DNA of 64,000 nucleotides. Origin: CAVVPY01 sp963750295 (GTDB taxonomy: Bacteria; Actinomycetota; Actinomycetes; Mycobacteriales; Jatrophihabitantaceae). Positions 43,836 to 53,789 of this stretch are shown one piece after another (position 1 is the stretch's first letter; every line of letters begins with the position of its first letter). The position numbers and the translations under genes are program-made. Where the stretch lies: NCBI GenBank assembly GCA_963750295.1, contig CAVVPY010000001.1, positions 930,001 through 994,000 of the forward strand. The letters are read 5' to 3'. The notes beneath the pieces are model-generated. The model searched no databases, was not told where the DNA came from, and saw only the letters and a program-made list of their open reading frames with translations.

Positions 43836-45821
43836 GTGCCCGATCCGTCCAGCTACCGGCCCGCGCCGGGCACCGTCCCGCTCGGACCCGGCGTCTACCA
43901 GTTCCGCGACGCCCGCGGCCGGGTGATCTACGTCGGCAAGGCCAAGAGCCTGCGCCAACGGCTGAACTCCTACTTCGCCGACATCGCCGGGCTGCACCAG
44001 CGCACCCGGCAGATGGTGACCTCGGCGGCATCGGTCGAGTGGACCGTCGTCCGCACCGAGGTCGAGGCGCTGCAACTGGAGTACACCTGGATCAAGGAGT
44101 TCGATCCGCGGTTCAACGTCCGCTACCGCGACGACAAGTCCTACCCCTCACTCGCGGTGACCCTGTACGAGGAGTTCCCGCGGCTGCAGGTCATGCGCGG
44201 GCCCAAGCGCAAGGGCGTGCGGTACTTCGGCCCGTACTCGCACGCCTGGGCGATCCGCGAGACCCTCGATCTGCTGCTCCGGGTGTTCCCGGCGCGGACC
44301 TGCTCGGCCGGGGTGTTCAAGCGGGCCGGGCAGATAGGGCGGCCGTGCCTGCTCGGCTACATCGGCAAGTGCAGCGCTCCGTGTGTCGGACGGGTCAGCG
44401 CCGAGGAACACCGCGCGATCGTCGACGACTTCTGCGACTTCATGGCCGGCCGCACCGATCAGATGATGCGGCGCATCGAGCGGCGGATGACCATGGCGAG
44501 CGCTGAGCTGGAGTTCGAGTTGGCGGCCCGCATGCGCGATGACCTCGAGGCGCTGCGCCGGGCGATGGAGAAGCAGGCCGTGGTCTTCGGTGACGGGACC
44601 GACGCCGACGTGGTCGCCTTCGCCGAGGACGACCTCGAGGCTGCCGTCCAGGTGTTCCACGTCCGCGGCGGTCGGGTGCGTGGGCAACGCGGCTGGGTGG
44701 TGGACAAGCTCGACGACGAGACGACGACCGACGTCCTCGTCGAGCAGTTCGTCACCCAGTTCTACGGCGGTGACGCCGAGGCGGACGACCCGTCCTCGAT
44801 CCCGCGTGAGGTGCTGGTGCCGGTGCTGCCGGAGGACGCCGACGCGTTGACCGAGTGGCTCTCGGTGCGGCGAGGCTCGCGCGTCCAACTCCGCGTCCCG
44901 CAGCGGGGCGACAAGCGGGCACTGGCCGAGACCGTGGCCCGCAACGCGGCACAGGCGCTGAGCCAGCACAAGCTCAAGCGCGCGTCCGACCTGACCGCTC
45001 GCTCGCGCGCCCTCGGTGAGTTGCAGGACACCCTCGGCCTCGGCACCGCCCCGTTGCGCATCGAGTGCTTCGACATCAGCCACGTCCAAGGTACGAATGT
45101 CGTGGCGTCGATGGTCGTGTTCGAGGACGGGCTGGCCCGCAAGGGCGAGTACCGGCGCTTCGCGATGCGCGAGGGCACGGGCGACACGGACTGGATCGGC
45201 GAGGTGGTCCGCCGCCGGTTCGCGCGCTATCTCGACGAGCAGGTCGAAACAGGCGCGCAGGCCGATTCGGTCCCGGACGACGACGAGGCCACCAGACCGG
45301 GCATCGACCCGACGACCGGCCGGCCGAAGAAGTTCGCCTACGCGCCGAATCTCGTCGTCGTCGACGGCGGCGCACCCCAGGTGGCGGCGGCGCAGGCCGT
45401 CCTCGACGATCTCGGTATCGACGACGTCGCCCTCGTCGGGCTCGCCAAGCGATTGGAGGAGGTGTGGCTGCCAGGGGAGCGTTACCCTACGATCCTGCCG
45501 AGGACGTCCGAGGGCCTGTACCTGCTCCAACGCGTCCGCGACGAGGCGCACCGCTTCGCCATCGCCTACCACCGAGAGAAGCGGTCGCGGACGATGACCG
45601 CGTCCGCGCTCGACGGCATCCCCGGGCTCGGCGACACGCGCCGCAAGGCGCTGCTGCGACAGTTCGGTTCGCTCAAGCGGCTGCGCAGCGCGAGCGCCGC
45701 CGACATCGCCGAGGTACCCGGGATCGGGCCGCGCACGGCCGCGGCGATCGTCGCCGCCCTGCACTCCGCGGACGCACCCGCGCCCGCGGTCAACGTCAGC
45801 ACCGGTGAGGTACTCGAATGA
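43836..45821 (+). CDS. uvrC: Excinuclease ABC subunit C (UvrC)
   Basis: UvrC makes both incisions in nucleotide excision repair. The 661-residue protein has the N-terminal GIY-YIG nuclease (GVYQFRDARGRVIYVGKAKSL, about 18-38), the Cys-rich segment CLLGYIGKCSAPCVG, a UVR motif for UvrB binding (ASAELEFELAARMRDDLEAL), the RNase H-like nuclease (IECFDISHVQGTNVVASMV, VVDGGAPQ) and C-terminal helix-hairpin-helix motifs (LDGIPGLGDTRRKALL, VPGIGPRTA). GTG 43836 gives the usual DPSSYRPAPGTVP start. It opens the conserved uvrC-rapZ-yvcK-whiA string. Confidence 0.97.
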   Translation: MPDPSSYRPAPGTVPLGPGVYQFRDARGRVIYVGKAKSLRQRLNSYFADIAGLHQRTRQMVTSAASVEWTVVRTEVEALQLEYTWIKEFDPRFNVRYRDDKSYPSLAVTLYEEFPRLQVMRGPKRKGVRYFGPYSHAWAIRETLDLLLRVFPARTCSAGVFKRAGQIGRPCLLGYIGKCSAPCVGRVSAEEHRAIVDDFCDFMAGRTDQMMRRIERRMTMASAELEFELAARMRDDLEALRRAMEKQAVVFGDGTDADVVAFAEDDLEAAVQVFHVRGGRVRGQRGWVVDKLDDETTTDVLVEQFVTQFYGGDAEADDPSSIPREVLVPVLPEDADALTEWLSVRRGSRVQLRVPQRGDKRALAETVARNAAQALSQHKLKRASDLTARSRALGELQDTLGLGTAPLRIECFDISHVQGTNVVASMVVFEDGLARKGEYRRFAMREGTGDTDWIGEVVRRRFARYLDEQVETGAQADSVPDDDEATRPGIDPTTGRPKKFAYAPNLVVVDGGAPQVAAAQAVLDDLGIDDVALVGLAKRLEEVWLPGERYPTILPRTSEGLYLLQRVRDEAHRFAIAYHREKRSRTMTASALDGIPGLGDTRRKALLRQFGSLKRLRSASAADIAEVPGIGPRTAAAIVAALHSADAPAPAVNVSTGEVLE

Positions 45822-45846
45822 CTCGACAGACCTGCGAGCCGAGCGG

Positions 45847-46737
45847 ATGACCGAGACCACCCCCGGCGCGCTCGAGACCGTCGTGATCACCGGCCTGTCC
45901 GGCGCCGGACGCAGCACCGCCGCCAAGTGTTTCGAGGATCTCGGCTACTTCGTCGTCGACAACCTGCCGGCCGAGTTGATCGCGACGCTCGTCGAACTCG
46001 GCAGCCGCACGCACGGTGCGGTCACCCGGCTGGCCGTGGTGCTCGACGTCCGCAGCCGGGCGTTCACGTCCGACCTGCGCGGCGTGATCCGGATGCTCGA
46101 CGAGCGCGGCATGCGCCCGCGCGTGCTGTTCCTCGAGGCCTCCGACGAACTGCTCGTCCGCCGGTTCGAGAACGTCCGGCGTGAACATCCGCTGCAGGGC
46201 GTGGGACTGCTCACCGACGGCATCGCTGCCGAGCGCGAACTGCTGCGCCCGTTGCGGGACGAGGCCGATCTGGTCGTCGACACCTCCAACCGGTCGGTGC
46301 ACGACCTGCGGCACGTGATCGAGTCCGCATTCGCGTCCGGCGGCCGCCTCGAGGGCGGGCCTGATCTGCGCGCGACCGTGGTGTCGTTCGGGTTCAAGTA
46401 CGGGCTGCCGCTGGACGCAGACCTGGTCGTGGACGTGCGTTTCCTGCCCAACCCGTTCTGGATCCCCGAACTGCGCGAGCACACCGGCCTGGATCAGGAC
46501 GTGCGTGACTACGTCCTCGCGCAGCAGGACGCGGTGACCTTCGTCGAGCGCTACGCGGCCGTGCTGGAGGTCATCGGCGCCGGGTACCAGCGCGAGAGCA
46601 AGCGCTACCTGACCCTGGCCGTCGGCTGCACCGGCGGCAAGCACCGCTCGGTCGTCATGGCCCAGCAGTTCGCGGATCGGCTGGCCGCCGCGGGCATCCG
46701 TGCCACGGTGGTGCACCGGGATCTCGGCCGTGAGTGA
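45847..46737 (+). CDS. rapZ: RapZ family nucleotide-binding protein
   Basis: A 296-residue P-loop protein of the RapZ (YvcJ) family. The Walker A is GLSGAGRST (about 16-24), with Arg where Lys is canonical, as I recall from other actinobacterial members. EDLGYFVVDNLPAEL and the C-terminal HRSVVMAQQFAD near CTGGKH are family hallmarks. In E. coli RapZ directs GlmZ RNA to RNase E; actinobacterial function is unclear and may concern nucleotide or sugar-phosphate signalling. ATG 45847 lies 25 nt after uvrC. It overlaps yvcK by 8 nt. Confidence 0.93.
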   Translation: MTETTPGALETVVITGLSGAGRSTAAKCFEDLGYFVVDNLPAELIATLVELGSRTHGAVTRLAVVLDVRSRAFTSDLRGVIRMLDERGMRPRVLFLEASDELLVRRFENVRREHPLQGVGLLTDGIAAERELLRPLRDEADLVVDTSNRSVHDLRHVIESAFASGGRLEGGPDLRATVVSFGFKYGLPLDADLVVDVRFLPNPFWIPELREHTGLDQDVRDYVLAQQDAVTFVERYAAVLEVIGAGYQRESKRYLTLAVGCTGGKHRSVVMAQQFADRLAAAGIRATVVHRDLGRE

Positions 46738-47734
46738 CGGTGACGGTGAGCGGTCCCTTCGCGCCGTCGCGCTGGGCGGCGGGCACGGCCTGCACGCGTC
46801 GCTGTCGGCACTGCGGCTGATCACGACCGATCTCACCGCGATCGTCACCGTGGCCGACGACGGGGGTTCGTCGGGACGGATCCGGCACGAGTTGGGCGTC
46901 CTGCCGCCGGGCGATCTGAGGATGGCGCTGGCGGCGCTGGCCGGCGACGACCCCGACCACCGGGCCTGGGCGGACCTGCTGCAGCATCGGCTGGGTGGCA
47001 CCGGCGTGCTGGCCGGTCACCCGGTCGGCAACATCATCCTGACCGGCCTGCTGGACCACGACAACGCTGACGCGGTAGCAGCGCTGGCCCGGATGGGCGA
47101 GTTGCTCGGCGCGGTCGGCCGGGTGTTGCCTATGAGCCCGTTGCCGCTGGAGTTGATCGCCGAAGCCGACCGGTTCGACCCGACCGACCCGGGCCGCACC
47201 CGGCGCATCCGTGGACAGGCGTCGATCGCCTCGACGACGGGACGCGTGCGCTCGGTGAGCCTGCTGCCGTCCGGGGCCCCGGCCTGCGCTGCCGCGGTGG
47301 ATGTGGTGCGCGAGGCTGACGTCGTGGTACTCGGGCCAGGCTCGTGGTTCACCAGCGTCGTGCCGCACCTGCTGTTGCGCGAACTCGGCACCGCGTTGGC
47401 GACGACGAACGCACGGGTGGTGGTGACGCTGAATCTGGTGCCGCAACCCGGCGAGACCGAGGAACACTCGCCCTCGGATTTGCTGCGCACTCTGATCGAG
47501 CACGCCCGACCGGTGGGTGGATTGCGTATCGATGTCGTCGTAGCCGACGAGGAAGCCGTCCTGGATGCGAAGGATCTCGAGGACTACACGCGCAGTATCG
47601 GCGCGAGTCTCCTATTGTCGAGACTCGCGGCCGATGACAGTGCCGAGCGACACGACCCCGAACGTCTCAGCGCGGCGTACCGTGCGGCCGTCGGTGCACG
47701 GGTACGGGAAGGAGCACCGCGCGTATGGCGATGA
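46730..47734 (+). CDS. yvcK: YvcK/CofD-like gluconeogenesis factor
   Basis: A 334-residue protein of the YvcK (UPF0052) family, needed in Bacillus for growth on gluconeogenic carbon and for cell shape, and binding UDP-sugars. Seen here: AVALGGGHGLHASLSALR near the start, TVADDGGSSGRIRHELGVLPPGDLR, GNIILTGLLD and VLGPGSWFTSVVPHLLL. GTG 46730 overlaps the rapZ end by 8 nt, and the 3' end overlaps whiA by 10 nt, so the three are co-translated. Confidence 0.94.
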   Translation: MSDGDGERSLRAVALGGGHGLHASLSALRLITTDLTAIVTVADDGGSSGRIRHELGVLPPGDLRMALAALAGDDPDHRAWADLLQHRLGGTGVLAGHPVGNIILTGLLDHDNADAVAALARMGELLGAVGRVLPMSPLPLELIAEADRFDPTDPGRTRRIRGQASIASTTGRVRSVSLLPSGAPACAAAVDVVREADVVVLGPGSWFTSVVPHLLLRELGTALATTNARVVVTLNLVPQPGETEEHSPSDLLRTLIEHARPVGGLRIDVVVADEEAVLDAKDLEDYTRSIGASLLLSRLAADDSAERHDPERLSAAYRAAVGARVREGAPRVWR

Positions 47735-48705
47735 CTGCGGCAGTGAAGGACGAACTGAGCCGGGTGCCGGTCTCACGGCTGTCCGCACGAAAGGCCGAAC
47801 TGGCCACCATGCTGCGATTCGCCGGAGCGTTGCACCTGATCGGTGGGCACATCGTGATCGAGGCCGAACTCGACACCGGGTCGGTCGCACGCCGGCTGCG
47901 GAAAGAGATCGCCGACATCTACGGTCACGGGTCCGAGGTGCAGATCGTCGCCGGCGGTGGGCTGCGCAGAGGCAGCCGTTATCTGGTCCGGGTGACCAAG
48001 GACGGCGAGGGGCTGGCCCGCCAGGCCGGGCTCGTCGACCTGCGCGGGCGTCCGGTCAAGGGCCTGCCCCACCACGTCGTGGCCGGCGGCATCGCCGACG
48101 CCGAGGCCGCCTGGCGCGGAGCATTTCTCGCGCACGGGTCGCTGACCGAGCCCGGCCGCGCATGCTCGCTCGAGATCACCTGCCCCTCGGCCGAGGCCGC
48201 GCTCGCGCTGGTCGGTGTCGGACGTCGGCTGGGCGTATCGGCGAAGGCCCGCGAGGTCCGGGGCAGCGACCGCGTGGTGATCCGCGACGGCGACATGATC
48301 GGCGCGATCCTGACCCGCATCGGCGCGCACGAATCGCTACTGGCCTGGGAAGAACGCCGCATGCGCCGCGAGGTGCGCGCGACGGCGAACCGGCTGGCCA
48401 ACTTCGACGATGCGAACCTGCGCCGGTCGGCACGCGCGGCGGTCGCGGCCGGTGCCCGAGTCGGCCGGGCGCTGGAGATCCTGGGCACCGAGGCCCCCGA
48501 GCACCTGCTGCAGGCCGGCCGGCTGCGGATCGAGCACAAGCAGGCCTCGCTCGAAGAACTCGGCGCGCTGTCCGACCCGCCGATGACCAAGGACGCGGTC
48601 GCCGGACGGATTCGCCGCCTGCTCGCCATGGCCGACAAGCGCGCAGGCGATGTCGGGATCCCCGACACCGAGTCCGCGGTGACGCCGGAGATGCTCGCGC
48701 CCTGA
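47725..48705 (+). CDS. whiA: Sporulation-type transcription regulator WhiA
   Basis: A 326-residue WhiA protein, a cell-division/sporulation regulator in actinobacteria. The N-terminal half is the degenerate homing-endonuclease-like fold (AELATMLRFAGALHLIGGHIVIEAELD; FLAHGSLTEPGRACSLEITC). The C-terminal half carries the helix-turn-helix (LRIEHKQASLEELGALSDPPMTKDAVAGRIRRLL). ATG 47725 overlaps yvcK. Presence of whiA does not show that the organism sporulates, since non-sporulating actinobacteria have it. Confidence 0.96.
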   Translation: MAMTAAVKDELSRVPVSRLSARKAELATMLRFAGALHLIGGHIVIEAELDTGSVARRLRKEIADIYGHGSEVQIVAGGGLRRGSRYLVRVTKDGEGLARQAGLVDLRGRPVKGLPHHVVAGGIADAEAAWRGAFLAHGSLTEPGRACSLEITCPSAEAALALVGVGRRLGVSAKAREVRGSDRVVIRDGDMIGAILTRIGAHESLLAWEERRMRREVRATANRLANFDDANLRRSARAAVAAGARVGRALEILGTEAPEHLLQAGRLRIEHKQASLEELGALSDPPMTKDAVAGRIRRLLAMADKRAGDVGIPDTESAVTPEMLAP

Positions 48706-48722
48706 CCCTGGAGGTGGCCCGA

Positions 48723-49826
48723 ATGTCGATCCGGTCGATCGTCACGCTGATCGTCGCCGCCTGCCTGAGCGCATTGACCCTCGCGATGGATGCCGCGCCG
48801 GCGGCCGCGGCGAGTTCGTGGGCCGTCCAGACACCACCTGACCCGTACGACACCGGCGGCGTGCTCACTGCGATCGCCTGCACCAGCAGCACCGACTGCT
48901 GGGCGAACGTGAGCACCTACTACCCCCAGGACGACCCCGTCTTCGAACACTGGGACGGCTCGGCGTGGACGCTCGTCCCCTCCGCCGCCGCCGCGAACGA
49001 CATCACCTGCGTATCGGTCACTGACTGCTGGGCGGTTGGCACGCAGATCCAGCACTGGGACGGCGCGAGCTGGGCGCTGGTCGGCGGCCCGGCCACCGCA
49101 CTGCTCGGAGTGTCGTGCGTCGGCACCGACGACTGCTGGGCGGTCGGTAGCTCCTTCGAGCCGGACGGGCGGCAGTATCCGGCCACCGTGCACTGGAACG
49201 GCGCGCAGTGGCAGTTGACCAGACCGCCCACCCGGAACAACAACGTCTTCTTGCAGGCGCTCGCGTGCTCGTCGGCGACGCAGTGTTGGTCGGTGGGCTA
49301 CCGGGGCCGGTCGGAGGCCCGCTCGACCGAGATCTTCGCGCGCTGGGACGGGCGTCGCTGGGACTACCAGCCCAGCACCGCGCCGATCGCCCGGCTGTTC
49401 GGTGTCAGCTGCCGCACCGGGGCCGACTGCTGGGCGGTCGGGTACGGGCAGGTCGACGGGGCGCGAGGGCCGCGGACCGTCCACTGGGACGGGACGACGT
49501 GGACGCCGGCGACCGTCCCGGCGACCGGCCGCACGTCACTCGTCCTGACCGGTGTGTCCTGCCTCGGCCATCGCAACTGCTGGGCGGTGGGAACGCCGAC
49601 GAACGTGTTCTCCTTCGACATGATCCCGACGATCCTGCACTGGGACGGGACGAGTTGGACGCTGGCCCGGACCCCGCCCGTCGACTATCCGGCCGCCCTC
49701 GCGGACATCGCCTGCGTCCCGGCGACCGCCTCGCAGCCGGCCACCTGCCGGGCGGCCGGCGGCCTGGACCAGCCGCGCACCGGTGGCGGCACCTACCATC
49801 CGTTCGTCGAGTCCCGAGCAGGCTGA
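48723..49826 (+). CDS. Secreted seven-repeat, probable beta-propeller protein
   Basis: A 367-residue exported protein with a signal peptide (about 1-30) and a repeat built on C-x5-CWAVG followed by HWDG-x-x-W. Copies start at C53 and C96, with further copies every 40-60 residues; five are close to canonical, the first lacks the VG, and a seventh at the C-terminus has a longer C-C spacing. Seven repeats suit a seven-bladed propeller with a disulfide in each blade. Function is unknown, and binding is more likely than catalysis. GGAGGTGG is a strong ribosome-binding site. It sits 17 nt after whiA. Confidence 0.8.
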   Translation: MSIRSIVTLIVAACLSALTLAMDAAPAAAASSWAVQTPPDPYDTGGVLTAIACTSSTDCWANVSTYYPQDDPVFEHWDGSAWTLVPSAAAANDITCVSVTDCWAVGTQIQHWDGASWALVGGPATALLGVSCVGTDDCWAVGSSFEPDGRQYPATVHWNGAQWQLTRPPTRNNNVFLQALACSSATQCWSVGYRGRSEARSTEIFARWDGRRWDYQPSTAPIARLFGVSCRTGADCWAVGYGQVDGARGPRTVHWDGTTWTPATVPATGRTSLVLTGVSCLGHRNCWAVGTPTNVFSFDMIPTILHWDGTSWTLARTPPVDYPAALADIACVPATASQPATCRAAGGLDQPRTGGGTYHPFVESRAG

Positions 49827-49884
49827 CCGGCGCTCGGCTACTGGCGGGTAGTCCGCGCCCGGTCACCCGGCGACGCGAACCCGA

Positions 49885-49890
49885 TAGGGT
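49885..49890 (+). promoter_or_regulatory. Candidate -10 box (TAGGGT) of gap
   Basis: TAGGGT lies 39 bases before GTG 49930. A GAGGAG site at 49917-49922 follows. A separate promoter for the gap-pgk-tpiA operon here fits the 103-bp gap after the propeller gene. Confidence 0.45.
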
Positions 49891-49929
49891 TTTCGGCAGA
49901 CCACCAGCTGTCTCTCGAGGAGTATCGCC

Positions 49930-50934
<1,005 letters not shown>

Positions 50935-50939
50935 CCGCG

Positions 50940-52148
50940 ATGCGAACCCTCGACGACCTGATCAAGCACGGCGTCCGGGGCCGACGGATCCTCGTCCGCT
51001 CCGACCTCAACGTGCCGCTCACCGACGGTGCCGTCGCCGACGACGGGCGAATCCGGGCGTCGCTGCCGGTACTGACCAAGCTGCTCGATCACGGGGCGCG
51101 GGTGATCGTCACCGCTCACCTCGGCCGGCCGAAGGGAGCGCCCGAGGACAAGTACTCGTTGCGCCCGGTGGCCGACCGGCTGGCGCAGTTGCTGGGACGT
51201 CCCGTCGAGTTCGCCCTCGACACGGTCGGGGAGAGCGCCCGGTTGCTCGCCTCGGACCTCAAGGACGGCGAACTGCTGCTGCTCGAGAACGTCCGCTTCA
51301 ACCCGGGTGAGACGAGCAAGGACGACGCCGAGCGGCGCAAGTTCGCGCGCTGCCTGGAACTGCTGACCGGCGGCGAGGACGAAGGCGGGGCGTTCGTCGA
51401 GGACGCGTTCGGTGCGGTGCACCGCAAGCACGCGTCGGTCTACGACATCGCTCAGTTGCTGCCGCACTACTGCGGTGATCTCGTCCGCGACGAGGTCGAG
51501 GTGCTGCGCCGCCTGACCGAGGACGCCGACCGGCCCTACGTCGTCGTGCTCGGCGGGTCGAAGGTGAGCGACAAGCTGGCCGTCATCGAGTCGCTGCTGC
51601 CGAAGCTCGACTCGCTGCTGGTCGGCGGTGGGATGTGCTTCACGTTCTTCAAGGCCCAGGGCCACGAGGTCGGTGACTCGCTGCTCGAGCCGGACCAGGT
51701 CGAGAACTGCAAGCGACTGCTGGCCGAGAGCGGCGACAAGATCGTGCTGCCCTCCGACATCGTGGTCGCGGCGGAACTGAGTGCGGACGCGGCCACGCAG
51801 ACGGTGGCCGCCGACGCGATCCCGGCCGGACAGAAGGGGCTGGACATCGGCCCGGCGTCGGTCGCCGCGTTCGCCGAGATCCTGACCGCCGCGAAGACCG
51901 TGTTCTGGAACGGCCCGATGGGAGTGTTCGAGGTGGCGCCGTTCGCCGAGGGAACCCACGGCGTGGCCGAGGCGGTGGCCGCGGTCGAGGGGCTGTCGGT
52001 GGTCGGCGGCGGAGACTCCGCGGCCGCCGTGCGCGCGCTCGGGCTCGACGCGAACGCCTTCGGCCACATCTCCACCGGCGGTGGTGCCTCGCTGGAGTAC
52101 CTCGAGGGCAAGACCCTGCCCGGCGTCGCCGTCCTGGACTCACCATGA
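50940..52148 (+). CDS. pgk: Phosphoglycerate kinase
   Basis: The 402-residue glycolytic kinase that makes ATP from 1,3-bisphosphoglycerate. N-domain motif RILVRSDLNVPL and HLGRPKG (substrate-binding Arg/His), LLENVRFNPGE, C-domain VVLGGSKVSDK, and nucleotide site WNGPMGVFE and GGGDSAAAV are present. ATG 50940 lies five bases after the gap stop. It overlaps tpiA by four bases (ATGA). Confidence 0.98.
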   Translation: MRTLDDLIKHGVRGRRILVRSDLNVPLTDGAVADDGRIRASLPVLTKLLDHGARVIVTAHLGRPKGAPEDKYSLRPVADRLAQLLGRPVEFALDTVGESARLLASDLKDGELLLLENVRFNPGETSKDDAERRKFARCLELLTGGEDEGGAFVEDAFGAVHRKHASVYDIAQLLPHYCGDLVRDEVEVLRRLTEDADRPYVVVLGGSKVSDKLAVIESLLPKLDSLLVGGGMCFTFFKAQGHEVGDSLLEPDQVENCKRLLAESGDKIVLPSDIVVAAELSADAATQTVAADAIPAGQKGLDIGPASVAAFAEILTAAKTVFWNGPMGVFEVAPFAEGTHGVAEAVAAVEGLSVVGGGDSAAAVRALGLDANAFGHISTGGGASLEYLEGKTLPGVAVLDSP

Positions 52149-52999
52149 AGTTCCTGAAGGTGGGCGAGGACGCCTACAAGGCGACGAGCACCAAGCCGCT
52201 GCCGCCCTACGACGGCCGCAAGCCGCTCATCGCCGGCAACTGGAAGATGAACCTGAACCATCTCGAGGCGATCGCGCTCACCCAGAAGCTCGCGTTCAGC
52301 CTCAAGGAAGAGGTCTTCGTCCAGGCCGAGGTGGTCCTCATCCCACCGTTCGTCGACATCCGCAGCGTCCAGACCCTCATCGACGGCGATCGGCTGCTGC
52401 TCGACTACGGCGCCCAGGACCTGTCCCCCCATGACTCCGGCGCCTACACCGGCGACATCTCGGGACCGATGCTGGCCAAGCTGGGCTGCTCGTACGTCCT
52501 GGTCGGGCACTCCGAACGCCGCGAGTACCACGCCGAGGACGACGCGGTGGTCAACGCGAAGGCGGTCGCGGCCTTCCGCAACGGCATCACGCCGATCGTG
52601 TGCCTCGGCGAGACCCTCGACGTCCGCCAGGCCGGCACCCACCTGCCGCACTGCACCGCACAGTTGGACGGGGCACTGGCCGGGCTGCCCGCCGAGCACG
52701 CCACGTCGGTCGTCATCGCCTACGAGCCGGTGTGGGCGATCGGCACCGGCGAGGTGGCCACGCCGGCGGACGCGCAGGAGGTCTGTGCGGCGTTGCGGGG
52801 CCGCCTGGCGTCGCTGTACTCGACCGAACTGGCCGACGGCGTCCGGATCCTCTACGGCGGCTCGGTCAAGGCGACCAATGCCGCCGAGATCCTGCGCCAG
52901 CCGGATGTGGACGGGGCCCTGGTCGGCGGGGCGAGCCTGTCCGGCGAGGAGTTCGCCGGAATCTGCCTCGCCGCGGCCACGCCGGCTCGGGCCGGCTGA
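52145..52999 (+). CDS. tpiA: Triosephosphate isomerase
   Basis: A TIM-barrel isomerase interconverting glyceraldehyde 3-phosphate and dihydroxyacetone phosphate. Catalytic K34 is in AGNWKMN, with the His in VGHSERREY, the Glu in AYEPVWAIGTG and the phosphate site ILYGGSVKATNA. The 284-residue product begins about 25 residues before the usual start (KPLIAGNWKMN). ATG 52145 is kept because of its ATGA overlap with pgk; GTG 52160 in the same frame is the alternative. Confidence 0.97.
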   Translation: MKFLKVGEDAYKATSTKPLPPYDGRKPLIAGNWKMNLNHLEAIALTQKLAFSLKEEVFVQAEVVLIPPFVDIRSVQTLIDGDRLLLDYGAQDLSPHDSGAYTGDISGPMLAKLGCSYVLVGHSERREYHAEDDAVVNAKAVAAFRNGITPIVCLGETLDVRQAGTHLPHCTAQLDGALAGLPAEHATSVVIAYEPVWAIGTGEVATPADAQEVCAALRGRLASLYSTELADGVRILYGGSVKATNAAEILRQPDVDGALVGGASLSGEEFAGICLAAATPARAG

Positions 53000-53100
53000 T
53001 CAGCCAGGTATCCTGTACCGGCTAGCACCCGCTGCATCAATCGGTGCCGGCGGAGCACCTGCGCGAAGTCCATGAAGCTGAGTATGCGAAAGATGTCGAC

Positions 53101-53337
53101 ATGATCCTGACGTTGTCCATCGTGCTGATCGTCGCGAGCCTGTTGCTCGTGGTGCTCGTGCTGCTGCACCGCGGCAAGGGCGGTGGGCTGTCATCGATGT
53201 TCGGCGGCTCGTTCTACTCGAACCTGTCCGGGTCGTCCGTGGTCGAGCGCAACCTCGACCGGCTTACGATCATCGCCGGGGTGGTCTGGGCGATCTGCAT
53301 CATCGGCCTCGGGCTGCTCTACAAGAACACAGGCTGA
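53101..53337 (+). CDS. secG: Preprotein translocase subunit SecG
   Basis: A 78-residue membrane protein with two helices (about 2-24 and 55-75) joined by the cytoplasmic SecG loop KGGGLSSMFGGSF. It is part of SecYEG. ATG 53101 starts directly before the first helix. TATCCT at 53009-53014 could be its -10 box, after the tpiA stop. Its place after tpiA and before rbpA is conserved in actinobacteria. Confidence 0.93.
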   Translation: MILTLSIVLIVASLLLVVLVLLHRGKGGGLSSMFGGSFYSNLSGSSVVERNLDRLTIIAGVVWAICIIGLGLLYKNTG

Positions 53338-53351
53338 GGGGACGGATCACT

Positions 53352-53696
53352 GTGGCTGGTGGGAGTGCCATCCGGGGTAGCCGGGTCGGTGCCGGTCCGA
53401 TGGGCGAGAAGGAGCGCGGCGAGTCCGCGCCCCGGCAACGGGTGTCGTTCTTCTGCGCGAACGGGCACGAGGTCAAACCTGCCTTCGCGCTCGACGCGGT
53501 GCTGCCCGACACCTGGGACTGCCCCAAGTGCGGGTTCCCGGCCGGTCGGGCATCCGAGGCGCCGCCGAACGCGCCACGCAACGAGCCGTACAAGACGCAC
53601 CTCGCCTACGTGAAGGAACGCCGCAGCGACGAGGACGGCGCGGCGCTGCTCGAAGAGGCGCTGCAGAAGCTGAAGGCCCGGCGCGGCGAGAGCTGA
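53352..53696 (+). CDS. rbpA: RNA polymerase-binding protein RbpA
   Basis: A 114-residue actinobacterial transcription factor that binds the RNA polymerase beta' subunit and the principal sigma factor. The N-terminal tail IRGSRVGAGP is followed by a zinc-binding core with C35, H39, C57 and C60 (FFCANGH, WDCPKCG), a basic linker (NAPRNEPYKTHLAYVKERRS) and the C-terminal sigma-interaction helix. GTG 53352 starts 14 nt after secG. It is strong evidence of an actinobacterial origin. Confidence 0.95.
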   Translation: MAGGSAIRGSRVGAGPMGEKERGESAPRQRVSFFCANGHEVKPAFALDAVLPDTWDCPKCGFPAGRASEAPPNAPRNEPYKTHLAYVKERRSDEDGAALLEEALQKLKARRGES

Positions 53697-53789
53697 GCTG
53701 ACGTGACCACCCTCGCCCGGACCATGATCGCGTCGGGCCGAGGCAGACGACCAGCTGACACGAAGTCCTGAGCCACGGCGTCGATACGC

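Noticed and set aside
52994..53005. GGCTGATCAGCC, a 12-bp perfect palindrome at the end of tpiA
   Set aside because: It is short, overlaps the tpiA stop codon, and a palindrome of this length is likely by chance in GC-rich DNA; there is no supporting promoter evidence beyond a weak TATCCT.
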